A program made the position numbers and the translations under genes. The notes below the pieces were generated by a model. It searched no databases and was not told the DNA's origin. It saw only the letters and a list, made by a program, of their open reading frames with translations. A stretch of DNA of 51,336 bases from Streptomyces europaeiscabiei (GTDB lineage Bacteria; Actinomycetota; Actinomycetes; Streptomycetales; Streptomycetaceae), in NCBI RefSeq assembly GCF_001550375.1, contig NZ_LRTR01000630.1, positions 1 through 51,336 on the forward strand. Reading direction: 5' to 3'. The number at the start of each line of letters is the position of its first letter. Position 1 is the stretch's first letter. Shown here in pieces: positions 15,673-24,716 of this stretch.

Positions 15673-17505
15673 ATGGCCCTGCTGTCGTCGAGCCCGAAGT
15701 GGCCCTCCCTTCCCGACTACTTCCACGACTGGGCGCTGGTGGACGTGGAGACCTCAGGGCTGAGACCCGGCCGGGACCGTGTCCTCTCGCTCGCGATCCT
15801 CACGCTGGACGCACACGGCAACCAGACAGGGGAGTTCTCCACCCTCCTCAACCCGGGTTGCGACCCCGGCCCGGTGCACATCCACGGTCTCACTGCCGCC
15901 CGTCTCGCAGGTGCGCCCACCTTTGAGGAGATAGCACCGCAGGTGGGGGCACTGCTCAGCAGCCGTGTCCTGGTCGCGCACAACGCGCAGTTCGACTACG
16001 ACTTCCTTGCCCACGAGTTCGCTCACGTCCGTTCCTGGGTCCCGGTCAGCAGGCGGATGTGCACCTTGGCCCTCAACCGTCTGGTCGGGCCCTCGACGCC
16101 CGATCTCAAGTTGGGCACTCTTGCCGCGCACTACGGCGTGCGCCAGGAGCGGGCCCACGACGCGCAGGACGACGTACGGGTGCTCTCGGGCATCCTGCGC
16201 GGCTCCCTGAGCGCGGCCGAGCAACTGGGCTTGTCCCTGCCGCTCCTGGAGTGTCCGCCCCGCCAGGACCACAAGCCCTACGTCCCCAAGACGCCCTGCG
16301 CCTACCGCAATCCGGGCCGGCTTGAGCCGGGCGGGCCCTTGGTCCAGGGCATGAAGGTTGCCATCACCGGGGACACGCAGATCTCCCGTGAGGAACTGGT
16401 CGCCCGCTCGGCGGCAGCCGGGCTGAACATGATGACCTCGGTCAGCGGCCAGACCAGCGTCGTCGTCACCAACGACCCCGGCGCCGCATCCGGGAAACTG
16501 CGGCGCGCCGCGGACGAGGGCGTCCCCCTCGTCGACGAGCCGACCTACCTGCGGCTGTTGCCGAGCGTGCGGCCCGGCCAGGCCAAGGGCACCGCCCGGC
16601 AGCGTGGTGTCACCGAGATGCCCGGGAGTGCGCCGACCACAGAGCCTGGGCCTGCGCCGAGTGTTCCGGCACAGCGCACGGCTACGCCGACCGCACCCAC
16701 TTCCGGTGCGGACCAGTTGCTCACGGGGCGCAGGGTCTTGGTCCTGGGCGGCACTCACGAGGCAGCCGCGGAAGCGCGTGGTCAGGTTGTGGCTCTTGGC
16801 GCTTCCGCAGCCGTCAACCTGTCGGCCAGTGTGTCCGACGTCGTCGTGCTTCCCGGTGGTGAAGCAGACCGGCGCATGAGTCGCATCGCCGCCCTCGGTC
16901 TTCCTGTGCACAGCGCCGACTGGCTCCTCGCACCCGTGCCCGTGCCGGCACAGGACCGCGCCGGGAGCCGGCCGGACACGGCAGAGATACTGGTCCGAGG
17001 GGCTGTCATCGATCTGTCTGACACCGGCACGGCCTGGACGGTGGCCGCGACGTGGCGTCAGCAAACCGCCTGCGACGTGGACGTCGTTGCTTTCGCAGTC
17101 GACGCGCGGGAACAGGTACCAGGAGACGAGGACTTCGTCTTCTACGGCGCGCCGGAGCACCCGGACGGCACCGTGCGCCTCGCCACGGACGGTCCGACGG
17201 AGCAGGCCGTCACCGTCGACCTGGAGCGTCTGCCCCTGGAGATCCACAGAGTCGTCGTCGCCGCCGCGATCGACGGTGCCGCGACGTTCTCCGACGTCGG
17301 AGCCATAGAGATCACCGCAACCTGCGGAATCGGAGCGGCCCCGACCGCCCGGGCCACACTTGACGCCGCCACCACCGAGCGCACCATGATCCTTACCGAG
17401 ATCTACCGCCGGGGAGAGGGCTGGCGGCTGCGTGCCGTCGGGCAGGGCTACGACCATGACCTGGCTGACCTCGTTCGCGGCTACGGAGTTGACGTCGCCG
17501 AATGA
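15673..17505 (+). CDS. DEDDh exonuclease - BRCT-like - TerD fusion protein
   Basis: A 610-residue multidomain protein. Residues 20-180 are a DnaQ/epsilon-type 3'-5' exonuclease with all acidic motifs: DVETSG (D24, E26), HNAQFDYDF (D108) and HDAQDD (H162, D167). Residues about 226-298 form a BRCT domain (GMKVAITGDTQISREELVAR). A Pro/Thr linker follows, and residues 349-422 look like a second, weaker BRCT module (LTGRRVLVLGGTHEAAAEAR ... HSADWLLAP). Residues about 436-610 are a TerD-type domain (GAVIDLSDTGTAWTVAATWR, DVDVVAFAVDAREQVPGDED, DFVFYGAPEHPDGTVRLATD, EIYRRGEGWRLRAVGQGYDH). ATG at 15673 has GGAAGGGGAG upstream. It probably processes DNA in a Ter-linked stress response. No other ter genes are adjacent. 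Confidence 0.88.
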   Translation: MALLSSSPKWPSLPDYFHDWALVDVETSGLRPGRDRVLSLAILTLDAHGNQTGEFSTLLNPGCDPGPVHIHGLTAARLAGAPTFEEIAPQVGALLSSRVLVAHNAQFDYDFLAHEFAHVRSWVPVSRRMCTLALNRLVGPSTPDLKLGTLAAHYGVRQERAHDAQDDVRVLSGILRGSLSAAEQLGLSLPLLECPPRQDHKPYVPKTPCAYRNPGRLEPGGPLVQGMKVAITGDTQISREELVARSAAAGLNMMTSVSGQTSVVVTNDPGAASGKLRRAADEGVPLVDEPTYLRLLPSVRPGQAKGTARQRGVTEMPGSAPTTEPGPAPSVPAQRTATPTAPTSGADQLLTGRRVLVLGGTHEAAAEARGQVVALGASAAVNLSASVSDVVVLPGGEADRRMSRIAALGLPVHSADWLLAPVPVPAQDRAGSRPDTAEILVRGAVIDLSDTGTAWTVAATWRQQTACDVDVVAFAVDAREQVPGDEDFVFYGAPEHPDGTVRLATDGPTEQAVTVDLERLPLEIHRVVVAAAIDGAATFSDVGAIEITATCGIGAAPTARATLDAATTERTMILTEIYRRGEGWRLRAVGQGYDHDLADLVRGYGVDVAE

Positions 17506-17553
17506 CCGACGGGTCCGGTGCGGGAGGGGCCGGACCTCCAGGTTCCGGGCCCC

Positions 17554-17571
17554 GGTGCGCTTCGCCGCACC
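17554..17571 (+). terminator. Candidate terminator after the exonuclease-TerD gene
   Basis: GGTGCG (17554-17559), loop CTTCGC, CGCACC (17566-17571), with further GC pairing possible outside through a one-base bulge. It lies 49 bp after the stop codon. The stem is short, so the call is tentative. Confidence 0.4.
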
Positions 17572-17615
17572 CCGGATCGGGGAACCCGAACGCCGCTGAC
17601 CGGGCTTCCGCAGGA

Positions 17616-17945
17616 TCAGCCCGGTGCCTGGAACACCACGACGCCGGTCTCGGAGCCGGGAAGCGGGTCAGGCTCCTGCCAGCCGAGGTGGCGGTAGAAC
17701 GCGAGAGTGTCGAGAGCCTTGCTCCAGGTCAGCAGCCACGCCCGGCCGTGGGGAGCGGTGGTGATGGCGGACAGCAGGAGCCGTGCCAGACCGGTGCCAC
17801 GGGCCCGCGACCGCACACCCAACTCGTCGATTTCGAAGGTGCCGACCAGAAACTCCTCCACCCAGTCCGCGCCGGGTCGGGCGGCCTACGGGTGCTGGAC
17901 TCGGATGCGGAGCCGGCCACTACGCCGCCGAGCTGCTGAGGCCGG
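17616..17945 (-). pseudogene. Truncated GNAT acetyltransferase gene
   Basis: The frame 17616-17861 encodes WVEEFLVGTFEIDELGVRSR, ARGTGLARLLLSAI, AWLLTWSKALDTLAFYRHLG and WQEPDPLPGSETGVVVFQAPG. That is the C-terminal half of a GNAT enzyme including the RxxGxG acetyl-CoA loop (RARGTG). Just upstream in the same frame, SGRLRIRVQHP is interrupted by a TAG before AARPGADWVEEF, and the N-terminal part is spread over other frames. The gene is therefore broken by a stop and probably a frameshift. The first ~80 residues are unrecognisable. Confidence 0.6.
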
Positions 17946-18424
17946 GGGACCGGCAGGTGGTCGGCGAACCATCCAATGGCCGGGGCACGGTCATGTTGAC
18001 CCTGCGCCACGGGAGTTGACGGAGACCCCCCGAACCCAGCCGTGGCCGCCGCCGGCCTGACCCGGCCTCGGAATGGGTGCGGACGAGGCCGGTACCGCTA
18101 CCTTGCCCAGGAGCAAGCGGACGAGCGACAGCCCGGTTGACGCCGTTCTCCTCGTCACGCGTGAGCGGGCGTACGGAGGAACGGTCGCCGACGGCACTGC
18201 GTCCTTCGCGTGCCCGGAAGCGCCCCAGGCAACGGATCCAGCGCCGTCACGGGTGCTGATCACCAGCGATACCGCGGCAGTTGCCACGACTACGAAACGG
18301 CCCCGGGCCGACCTGCGGAGCGAGGCATCCAACCTCGCTCCTACGGTCTCGCCGTACTCCTTCGTCGAAACGCCCCACCTCCTCGTGGTGGGAACGGAGT
18401 CGAGAGTCGCGGAATGAGGGCAGG
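17946..18424. other. Region between two gene remnants, no intact gene
   Basis: Open frames exist on both strands (for example 18073-18417 on the plus strand), but none has a recognisable domain or a good ribosome site. The flanks are decayed genes, so this is probably rearranged DNA. Confidence 0.35.
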
Positions 18425-18660
18425 GCGCCCGTGTGGTGAGGATCGCGGTGGCGTCGGCGGGCAGTTGGTAGCGGTACGTCGTGTCGCCCCACGGGACGTC
18501 GAACGCGGCGGTGCCGCTGCCGGAGTTGTGCGTCACCGACAGCCGGGTTCCGTCGGGCAGTTGAGCTTTCTTGCGCTGGAGACCCTTGGTGGCTCCGGCG
18601 CCCGAGGTGGCCTTGCCCTCGGGGACGAGGACGGAGACGTCGTGGATGGACCACCTGGCT
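18425..18660 (-). pseudogene. C-terminal fragment of a secreted glycoside hydrolase
   Basis: Minus-strand reading gives RWSIHDVSVLVPEGKATSGA, GATKGLQRKKAQLPDGTRL, SVTHNSGSGTAAFDVPWGD and TTYRYQLPADATAILTTR. This beta-strand-rich text ending in 'LPA.ATA..TT' resembles the C-terminal beta-sandwich that closes several Streptomyces glycosidases (GH30-type is my best guess). No catalytic domain precedes it, and the reading runs past the expected end without a stop. It lies beside the sugar cluster, consistent with lost glycosidase genes. Confidence 0.4.
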
Positions 18661-18750
18661 GCTCGCCCCCGACTCGGTCGACATGGCCGCCTCCACCGAC
18701 CGCGTGATCACCGCGCTCCTGGCCGACCTCACCGCCAGCCGCAGCTGATC

Positions 18751-20250
18751 TCAAGTCCCGCTCGGCGCCCCGGCTCTGCGACCCCGCGCCCGTGGCGACG
18801 CGCCGGTGCTCGGCTCCTTGATCACGAGCGGGTGCAGCTCCCACACGTCGATCGCGTGGCCGAGGCGCCTACCCGGCGTGCTGTGGGCCTGAAGTCGCCA
18901 CGCACCCCGCCCTGTGGGGTAGAAGCGCAGAGTGAGGACCTGGCCGGTGGTGGTCAGGAAGATTTCGGCGATGGAGTGGTCGACGACCATGCGCAGCTCG
19001 ACGGGACGGTCGGTTGCGCAGGGCATCCGGTAGGAGCCGCCGCGGGCCCGGGGGTCCAGTGAGGCGTGGTCACGGTCGACGACCAGTTCGCCCGCGTCGA
19101 CGTCGAGGCGGATGTCGAGGTACTCGGAGCCGTCCGGGTTGGTGAGCAGCCGCAGACCGGCGTTGCCGGTCGGCTCGAGACGGGCCGTCAGGTCGAAGGC
19201 GCGGCTCACGCTGCCGAGGTCCACCGGCTGCGGGCCGTGCGTCGCACCTGCGGCGTGGATGATGTGCTCGCCACGCAGGGCGAGCAGTTCGGTGGCGGGC
19301 TGCTGGCGCAGCGTGCCGTCGCCGTCGACATGGATCTCGCGGGGCAGGGTGAGGACGCCGGCCCATCTGTCCGCGACGGCCCAGGCTTCGTCGCGGGCTT
19401 CCCACGACCAGCCCCACAGCAGCCACCGGTTGCCCGGCGCTCGCAGCAGGGCGGGTGCGTAGCAGTCGGGGCCGTGGTCGACGAGCACGGGCGGGCCGGC
19501 TTCGAAGACATCGCCGTGTTCCTCACCCATGAGGGCCGCGACGCACTGCGGGCCGTCGTCGAGGTTCCAGGCACTGAAGACGAGGGCGCCGGGTCCCGAG
19601 GCCGTGGGGAGGTACTGGGAGCATTCCCAGCCCTCTCCGGTGTGCAGACTGGTGCCGACGATCGGCTCCTTCTCGCGGGCCGCGAAGGGCCCCCGGTAGG
19701 TCCAGGTCTCCAGGTCGGGCGAGTCGTACAGGAGCGCGGCGGCGCTGCCGTCCGCGAGGGCGGCGCCGACCAGCATCCGCCAGCCGCCGTCGTCCTGCCA
19801 GACGTACGGGTCGCGGTACATGGTGCAGTCCTCGGGCAGCTCGGGGATGAGCAGTTCCGCGCGCGGGCTGAAGGTCCGGCCGTCGTCGTGGGAGACGGCG
19901 CAGGTGACCGGCTGGTGCTGGGGCGAGCGGTCCTCGCGGTGCGCGGAGTAGAAGGCGACGAGACGGTCGCCGTCGGAGACGGCGTTGCCGGAGAAGCAGC
20001 CGTCGGCGTCCACGCCACCGGTGGTCGGGGACAGGGCGATCGGCAGTGGCTCCCAGGTCAGCAGGTCGGGGCTGCGGAAGTGGCCCCAGTGCATGTTCGC
20101 GTGGGTCGCTCCGTACGGGTTGTACTGGTAGAAGACGTGGTAATGGCCGTCGTGGAAGACCAGCCCGTTGGGGTCGTTGATCCAGTTACGAGGCGGGCGC
20201 AGGTGCGCGACAGGGTAGTGCGGATCGCGGGGTGCGGGCGTGGTGGACAC
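18751..20250 (-). CDS. Glycoside hydrolase family 32 (fructosidase/sucrase)
   Basis: A 499-residue protein without signal peptide, so cytosolic. The GH32 five-bladed propeller (about residues 10-310) carries the nucleophile motif WINDPNG (D26), the transition-state stabiliser RDP (D147) and the acid/base EC in WECSQ (E209). The C-terminal beta-sandwich (about 340-480) contains AEIFLTTTGQVLTLRFYPTG. It hydrolyses beta-fructosides such as sucrose or fructo-oligosaccharides. GTG at 20250 is preferred for its AAAGG upstream; a longer GTG at 20283 exists. It is the last gene of a LacI-ABC-GH3-GH32 cluster. The basic tail (RARGRRAGAPSGT) is unusual. Confidence 0.93.
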   Translation of the reverse strand: MSTTPAPRDPHYPVAHLRPPRNWINDPNGLVFHDGHYHVFYQYNPYGATHANMHWGHFRSPDLLTWEPLPIALSPTTGGVDADGCFSGNAVSDGDRLVAFYSAHREDRSPQHQPVTCAVSHDDGRTFSPRAELLIPELPEDCTMYRDPYVWQDDGGWRMLVGAALADGSAAALLYDSPDLETWTYRGPFAAREKEPIVGTSLHTGEGWECSQYLPTASGPGALVFSAWNLDDGPQCVAALMGEEHGDVFEAGPPVLVDHGPDCYAPALLRAPGNRWLLWGWSWEARDEAWAVADRWAGVLTLPREIHVDGDGTLRQQPATELLALRGEHIIHAAGATHGPQPVDLGSVSRAFDLTARLEPTGNAGLRLLTNPDGSEYLDIRLDVDAGELVVDRDHASLDPRARGGSYRMPCATDRPVELRMVVDHSIAEIFLTTTGQVLTLRFYPTGRGAWRLQAHSTPGRRLGHAIDVWELHPLVIKEPSTGASPRARGRRAGAPSGT

Positions 20251-20319
20251 ACGTGTGCCTTTCGGTATGTCAGACAGGGGCACCGCCCAGCGGTGCCGAG
20301 GGGCGCTGGGCGGTGGTCC

Positions 20320-22617
20320 TCAGGCCCTGATGCGGAACACCGCGCTCAGCTGCTGCTCCCGTCGTGAGCTGGGGCCCACACGGAGGGCGAACTCACCTGG
20401 TTCGACCACGCGCCGGTTGTCGGCCGTGACGAGTGAGCACCGCGAGGCAGGGATGCTGATGTTGACCTCCAGGCTTTCGCCGGGAGGGATTTCGACCTGG
20501 GTGAAACCCTTCAGCTCCTGCTCGGCCCAGGTGACGCTGGTCGTCAGGTCGCTGATGTATGCCTGGACCGTTTCCAGGGCCCGGCGGCTGCCGCTGTTGG
20601 TGAGCCGAACCGTGGCGTCGACGGTGCCGTCGACGGGGACGTCCTCCTCCCGCACCACAAGGTCGGAGTAGGTGACGCTGGTGTAGGTGAGGCCCTCGCC
20701 GAACGCGAACAGGGGGTCCTGGGTGAGATCCGCGTAGCGGTTCCCGTGCTGGCCGCGCACCTGGTTGTAGAAGACCGGCTGCTGTCCGACGTGGCGTGCG
20801 AAGGAGACCGGGAGCCGGCCGCTGGGTTCGGTGAGTCCGAGGAGGAGTTCGGCGAGGGCGCGGCCGCCGCGCATGCCCGGGTTGAACGCCTCGATGAGTG
20901 CCGCCGCGTTCAGTGCCGAGTCCGGGAGGGTGCTCGGCTTGGACTGGATCAGTACGACGATCATGGGTGTGCCGGTGGCGGCGACCGCGTCCAGCAGTGC
21001 GAGCTGGCCTCCTTGGAGGTCGAGCGTGGCCGTGGAGCGCACCTCGCCGGTGAGGTCGATGGTGTCCCCCACGACCACCACGGCGTAGTCGGCGGCCTCT
21101 GCCGCGGAGGTGGCCTCCCGGAGTTGTACCTGGTCGACCGGGGCGGGGGAGAAAACGGGCGGCTGCGGTTGACCGTCGGGCCCGAGGGACCACTCGGAGT
21201 GGGTGGCGGGGCTTGCGATGTCGGCTCCGCGGGCGTAGGTGATGGTCCAGTCGACGGGTACGACGGCGCGAAGGCCGTCGAGCACGGTCGCCACCGTCTC
21301 GCGTGGATGTCCGTCGGGCATCCACGGGACCTGGCCGGTGGCGCCTGCCCAGTCGCCGAGCATGGCTTGCGGGCTGTCGGCGTTGGGGCCGATGACCGCG
21401 ATCGTCCGCGGTGTGCCCTGGCTCGCGGCGCGGCCGGTTCCGTCCGAGGCCAGCCCGCCTTCGAGGGGCAGGGTGCCGTCGTTGCGCAGCAGCACCAGGG
21501 AGCGTCGGGCGGTCTCCAGGTTGAGGTCGGCGTGTGCGCGGCAGCCGATCACCTGCGCCTGCCGCTCGGGGTCGGGGGCGCGGGGGTCCTCGAAGAGCCC
21601 GAGCTCGAACTTCAGCCGCAGAACCCGCCGTACGGCGTCATCGATCTGTTTCTCGTCGACCAGGCCGCGGGCGACCGCCTCCTGCGCGCCCTCGAAGAAC
21701 TGCGGCGTGGCCATGATGAGGTCGTTCCCGGAGTTGACGGCGACCGCCGCCGCCTCGGCGTAGTCGGCGCAGGTGCGCTGGTCGTAGACCATCCGGCCGA
21801 CGTTGTCCCAGTCGGTCACCAGCGTCCCGGTGAAGCCCCACTCGCCCTTGAGCACGTCGTTGATCAGCCACTGGTTCGCGGTGATGGGCACACCGTCGAT
21901 CGACTGGTAGCCGAGCATGACGGCGCGGCAGCCGGCCCGGACCGCTTGCTCGAACGGGGGCAGGAACCACGAGCGCAGCTTGCGTGGGCTGAGATCGGCT
22001 TCGCTCGCGTCGCGCCCGCCCAGGGTTTCGGAGTAGCCCGCGAAGTGCTTGGCGTACGCCAGCACGGCGGTTGGGTCGCTGAGGCCCTCTCCCTGGTAGC
22101 CGCGCACCATCGCCGCGCCGAGTTCGCCGATCAGGAACGGGTCCTCGCCGAACGTCTCGTTGATCCGGCCCCAGCGCAGGTCCCGGGTGATGCACAGGAC
22201 CGGGGAGAAGGTCCCGTGGATTCCGGTCGTCGCGATTTCGGTCGCGGCCGCGCGGGCCACCCGGTGGAGCAAGGAGGGGTCCCAGGTGCAGCCCATGGCC
22301 AGCTGGGTCGGGAAGATGGTCGCGCCCGGCCAGAACGAGTGGCCGTGGATGCAGTCGTCGACGGTGAGCAGGGGAATGCCGAGTCGTGTCCGCTGGGCCA
22401 TTTCCATGGCCTCGGGCATCCGTTCGGGAGTCACATGCAGCACGGACCCGGCCAGCTTGGTCGACAGGATGTCCACCAGGTCCCCGTGTTGTGCGTCGAG
22501 CATCAGCAACTGCCCGACCTTCTCCGGCAGGGTCATCCGGGACAGCAGGTCCTCGGTTCTCGCTTCCACGGCCGCTTCCGGATCCAGGTACGTGGCAGGG
22601 CGGACCGGCTGTCCCAC
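20320..22617 (-). CDS. Glycoside hydrolase family 3 (beta-glucosidase/xylosidase-like)
   Basis: A 765-residue cytosolic protein. The GH3 N-terminal barrel (about 20-330) has DDCIHGHSFWPGATIFPTQL, the substrate-binding KHF (190-192) in YAKHFAGYSETLGGRDASEA, and LVTDWDN whose D269 is the nucleophile. The second alpha/beta domain (about 370-590) holds RSLVLLRNDGTLPLEGG, AVIGPNADSPQAMLGDWAGA and VVVVGDTIDLTGEVRS. A fibronectin-III-like C-terminal domain contains FAFGEGLTYTSVTYSDL and FTQVEIPPGESLEVNI. GTG at 22617 has GGAG six bases upstream; the longer frame to 23547 overlaps the permease gene and is an artefact. It should cleave imported beta-linked oligosaccharides. Confidence 0.93.
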   Translation of the reverse strand: MGQPVRPATYLDPEAAVEARTEDLLSRMTLPEKVGQLLMLDAQHGDLVDILSTKLAGSVLHVTPERMPEAMEMAQRTRLGIPLLTVDDCIHGHSFWPGATIFPTQLAMGCTWDPSLLHRVARAAATEIATTGIHGTFSPVLCITRDLRWGRINETFGEDPFLIGELGAAMVRGYQGEGLSDPTAVLAYAKHFAGYSETLGGRDASEADLSPRKLRSWFLPPFEQAVRAGCRAVMLGYQSIDGVPITANQWLINDVLKGEWGFTGTLVTDWDNVGRMVYDQRTCADYAEAAAVAVNSGNDLIMATPQFFEGAQEAVARGLVDEKQIDDAVRRVLRLKFELGLFEDPRAPDPERQAQVIGCRAHADLNLETARRSLVLLRNDGTLPLEGGLASDGTGRAASQGTPRTIAVIGPNADSPQAMLGDWAGATGQVPWMPDGHPRETVATVLDGLRAVVPVDWTITYARGADIASPATHSEWSLGPDGQPQPPVFSPAPVDQVQLREATSAAEAADYAVVVVGDTIDLTGEVRSTATLDLQGGQLALLDAVAATGTPMIVVLIQSKPSTLPDSALNAAALIEAFNPGMRGGRALAELLLGLTEPSGRLPVSFARHVGQQPVFYNQVRGQHGNRYADLTQDPLFAFGEGLTYTSVTYSDLVVREEDVPVDGTVDATVRLTNSGSRRALETVQAYISDLTTSVTWAEQELKGFTQVEIPPGESLEVNISIPASRCSLVTADNRRVVEPGEFALRVGPSSRREQQLSAVFRIRA

Positions 22618-22802
22618 TATGTTCTCCAAGTCATCAGTAGTCGCGGGTTGGAAAGTTCGTTGCGGACCGGGGTGGTTGCCGCGGTCGGCGGCGCTTCGCC
22701 GCGGAGACACTGCCGCCCGCCACGGCGGGGCTCGCGGGCTGTCCGCCCGCCGCCCGGTCGGGACCGGGAACGGCACAGGGCAGCGAGGCGGACGCCGGGG
22801 TG

Positions 22803-23690
22803 TCACTTCAGGCCGGTGGTGGCGATGCCGGCGATGAAGTGGCGCTGGAAGAGGAGGAAGACGATGGTCACGGGGAGCAGGACGACGACGGCTCCGGCGA
22901 GCAGGATGCCGTAGCGGGTGAAGTCCTGTCCGCTGCTGGCCAGGGCGAGGCCGACGGGGAGGGTGTACTGGCTCTCGTTCTGGGCCACGACGAGCGGCCA
23001 CAGGAAGTTGTTCCAGGAGCCCAGGAAGGTGATGATCCCGAGGGTGGCCAGGGCCGGTCGGGTCAGGGGCAGGATGATCTTCCAGAAGATGGCCAGTTCG
23101 CGGCAGCCGTCGACGCGGGCGGCGTCGATGAGTTCGTCGGGCAGCGAGGAGATGAACTGCCGCATCAGGAACACCCCGAAGGGGGTGGCCAGGAAGGGCA
23201 GGATCAGCCCGAGCAGGGAGCCGGTGAGCTTCATGTTGGCGACCAGCACGTACAGCGGTACGAAGGTGACCAGGCCGGGGATCATGAGGGTTCCGATGAC
23301 CACCGTGAACACGGCGCGCTGTCCGCGGAACTCCAGCTTGGCCAGGGCGTAGCCGAGCATCGAGCAGAAGAGCAGGTTCCCGGCGGTGACGGCCAGGGCC
23401 ACGATCACGGAGTTGGCGAACATGCTCGTGAAGTCGAGGCTGCTGAACAGTTCGTGGAAGTTGGCGGTAGTGGGTGCGGTGGGGATCAGCACGGGCGGTA
23501 CGGCGCGGATGTCGGCCTCGGGTTTGAAGGAACCGGAGAGCATCCACAGGAACGGCGCGATCATCAGCAGTAGAGCGCCGGCAAGTGGTACGTACAGCCA
23601 GGGGAGGCCCCAGGTCTGCCGGATGCGGCGGCGCCGCAGAGCCCGGTCCGCGCCGGATGGTGCTGTTCGGAGGGTGGAGAGGGTGCTCAT
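22803..23690 (-). CDS. Carbohydrate ABC transporter permease (MalG-type)
   Basis: A 295-residue inner-membrane protein with about six helices, beginning LPWLYVPLAGALLLMIAPFL. The EAA-loop region reads IDAARVDGCRELAIFWKIIL, the coupling site for the ATPase. GTLMIPGLVTFVPLYVLVAN and FVGVFLMR-like segments are typical of MalG/LacG-type CUT1 permeases. It ends just before the GH3 gene and lies 6 bp after the other permease. No ATPase gene is in the cluster. In Streptomyces the shared ATPase MsiK usually serves such importers, which is established for the group but inferred here. Confidence 0.93.
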   Translation of the reverse strand: MSTLSTLRTAPSGADRALRRRRIRQTWGLPWLYVPLAGALLLMIAPFLWMLSGSFKPEADIRAVPPVLIPTAPTTANFHELFSSLDFTSMFANSVIVALAVTAGNLLFCSMLGYALAKLEFRGQRAVFTVVIGTLMIPGLVTFVPLYVLVANMKLTGSLLGLILPFLATPFGVFLMRQFISSLPDELIDAARVDGCRELAIFWKIILPLTRPALATLGIITFLGSWNNFLWPLVVAQNESQYTLPVGLALASSGQDFTRYGILLAGAVVVLLPVTIVFLLFQRHFIAGIATTGLK

Positions 23691-23696
23691 GGGGTA

Positions 23697-24683
23697 TCAG
23701 TCCTTGTCTCGCAGTATCCGGAACTGCAGGACGGTCAGCGCGACGATGAGGACGAAGATGACGTAGCCGGCGGCCGAGGCCACGTCGTAGTTGCCGTTGC
23801 CGAACTGGTTATAGGCGTACATCGTGGCCGAGAGGGTGGAGTCCAGCGGTCCGCCCTGGGTCATCACGAAGGGTTCGTCGAAGAACTGCAGGTAGCCGAT
23901 GCCGGTGGTGACGGCGGTGAGCAGCAGGGCGGGGCGCAGGAGCGGGAAGGTGACCCGCCAGAAGCGCTGCCAGGCGCCGGCGCCGTCGAGTTCGGCGGCT
24001 TCCATCAGGGACTGGGGCACGGACTGCAGTCCGGCCAGCATGATGATCATGACGGTGCCGAGGTTGCGCCATACGGCCATGAGGATCATGACGGGCAGGG
24101 CGAAGCGGGTGTCGGCCAGCCAGGCGGGGCCGTCGATCCCGAACCAGCCCAGGACGGTGTTCACCAGTCCCGCCTGTGGGTCCAGGAGGGTTCTCCAGAC
24201 CACGGCGACGGCCACGATGCTGGTGATGACCGGGAGGTAGAAGCCGACCCGGAAGACGGCCCTGAAGCGTCGGATGCCGCGATCGAGGGCGACCGCCGCG
24301 GCGAGCCCGGCGGCCAGCGTCAGAGGCAGACCCACCACGACGAACACGGCGGTGTTGCGCAGGGCGTGAACGAACTGCTCGTCCTGGAAGAGCCGTACGT
24401 AGTTGTCGAAGCCGGTGAACGACACGTTCAGCGGGGTGCGCAGGTCGGCGCTCTGGGTGTCGGTCAGGCTCATCAGCAGCGACCAGACGACCGGCAGCAG
24501 CATGAAGGCCAGGAACAGGGCGAGGAACGGGGCGGCGAGAATCCAGGCGGCCCTGGTCTGCCTGCCGCGCGCCGTGCTCCGGAGCGCGAAGGGCCGGCGA
24601 CCGGCGTTTCGCTGCGGCCCTGCGGTGCTCGGCTCGTGGGTGTCGCCCCGCCCGGGAAGCGTTTTCGTGGACATGGATGTCAT
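23697..24683 (-). CDS. Carbohydrate ABC transporter permease (MalF-type)
   Basis: A 328-residue membrane protein. After a polar N-terminus of about 45 residues, six helices start with ILAAPFLALFLAFMLLPVVW. The EAA loop is SLMEAAELDGAGAWQRFWRV, followed by TFPLLRPALLLTAVTTGIGY. The FFDEPFVMTQGGP motif is typical of CUT1 MalF/UgpA-type permeases. It pairs with the permease directly downstream. The start is ATG at 24683, with ATG at 24674 also possible. It lies 33 bp from the binding-protein gene, so one transcript is likely. Confidence 0.93.
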   Translation of the reverse strand: MTSMSTKTLPGRGDTHEPSTAGPQRNAGRRPFALRSTARGRQTRAAWILAAPFLALFLAFMLLPVVWSLLMSLTDTQSADLRTPLNVSFTGFDNYVRLFQDEQFVHALRNTAVFVVVGLPLTLAAGLAAAVALDRGIRRFRAVFRVGFYLPVITSIVAVAVVWRTLLDPQAGLVNTVLGWFGIDGPAWLADTRFALPVMILMAVWRNLGTVMIIMLAGLQSVPQSLMEAAELDGAGAWQRFWRVTFPLLRPALLLTAVTTGIGYLQFFDEPFVMTQGGPLDSTLSATMYAYNQFGNGNYDVASAAGYVIFVLIVALTVLQFRILRDKD

Positions 24684-24716
24684 CCGTCCCTACGAGGGGT
24701 GCTCACGCGGCGGCGC

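Noticed and set aside
15673..17505. Housekeeping DNA polymerase III epsilon subunit
   Set aside because: The exonuclease domain is intact, but the fused BRCT and TerD domains and the stress context argue against the replicative proofreading subunit.
18073..18417. Plus-strand 114-codon frame
   Set aside because: Composition is fairly protein-like, but there is no domain, no ribosome site, and it lies between two decayed minus-strand genes.
20746..22914. Plus-strand frame of about 720 codons
   Set aside because: It mirrors the GH3 gene on the other strand and contains only low-complexity Gly/Ala/Val text.
22618..23547. N-terminal extension of the GH3 frame
   Set aside because: It runs antiframe through the MalG permease and is His/Arg/Pro-rich. 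GTG at 22617 with GGAG upstream is the sensible start.
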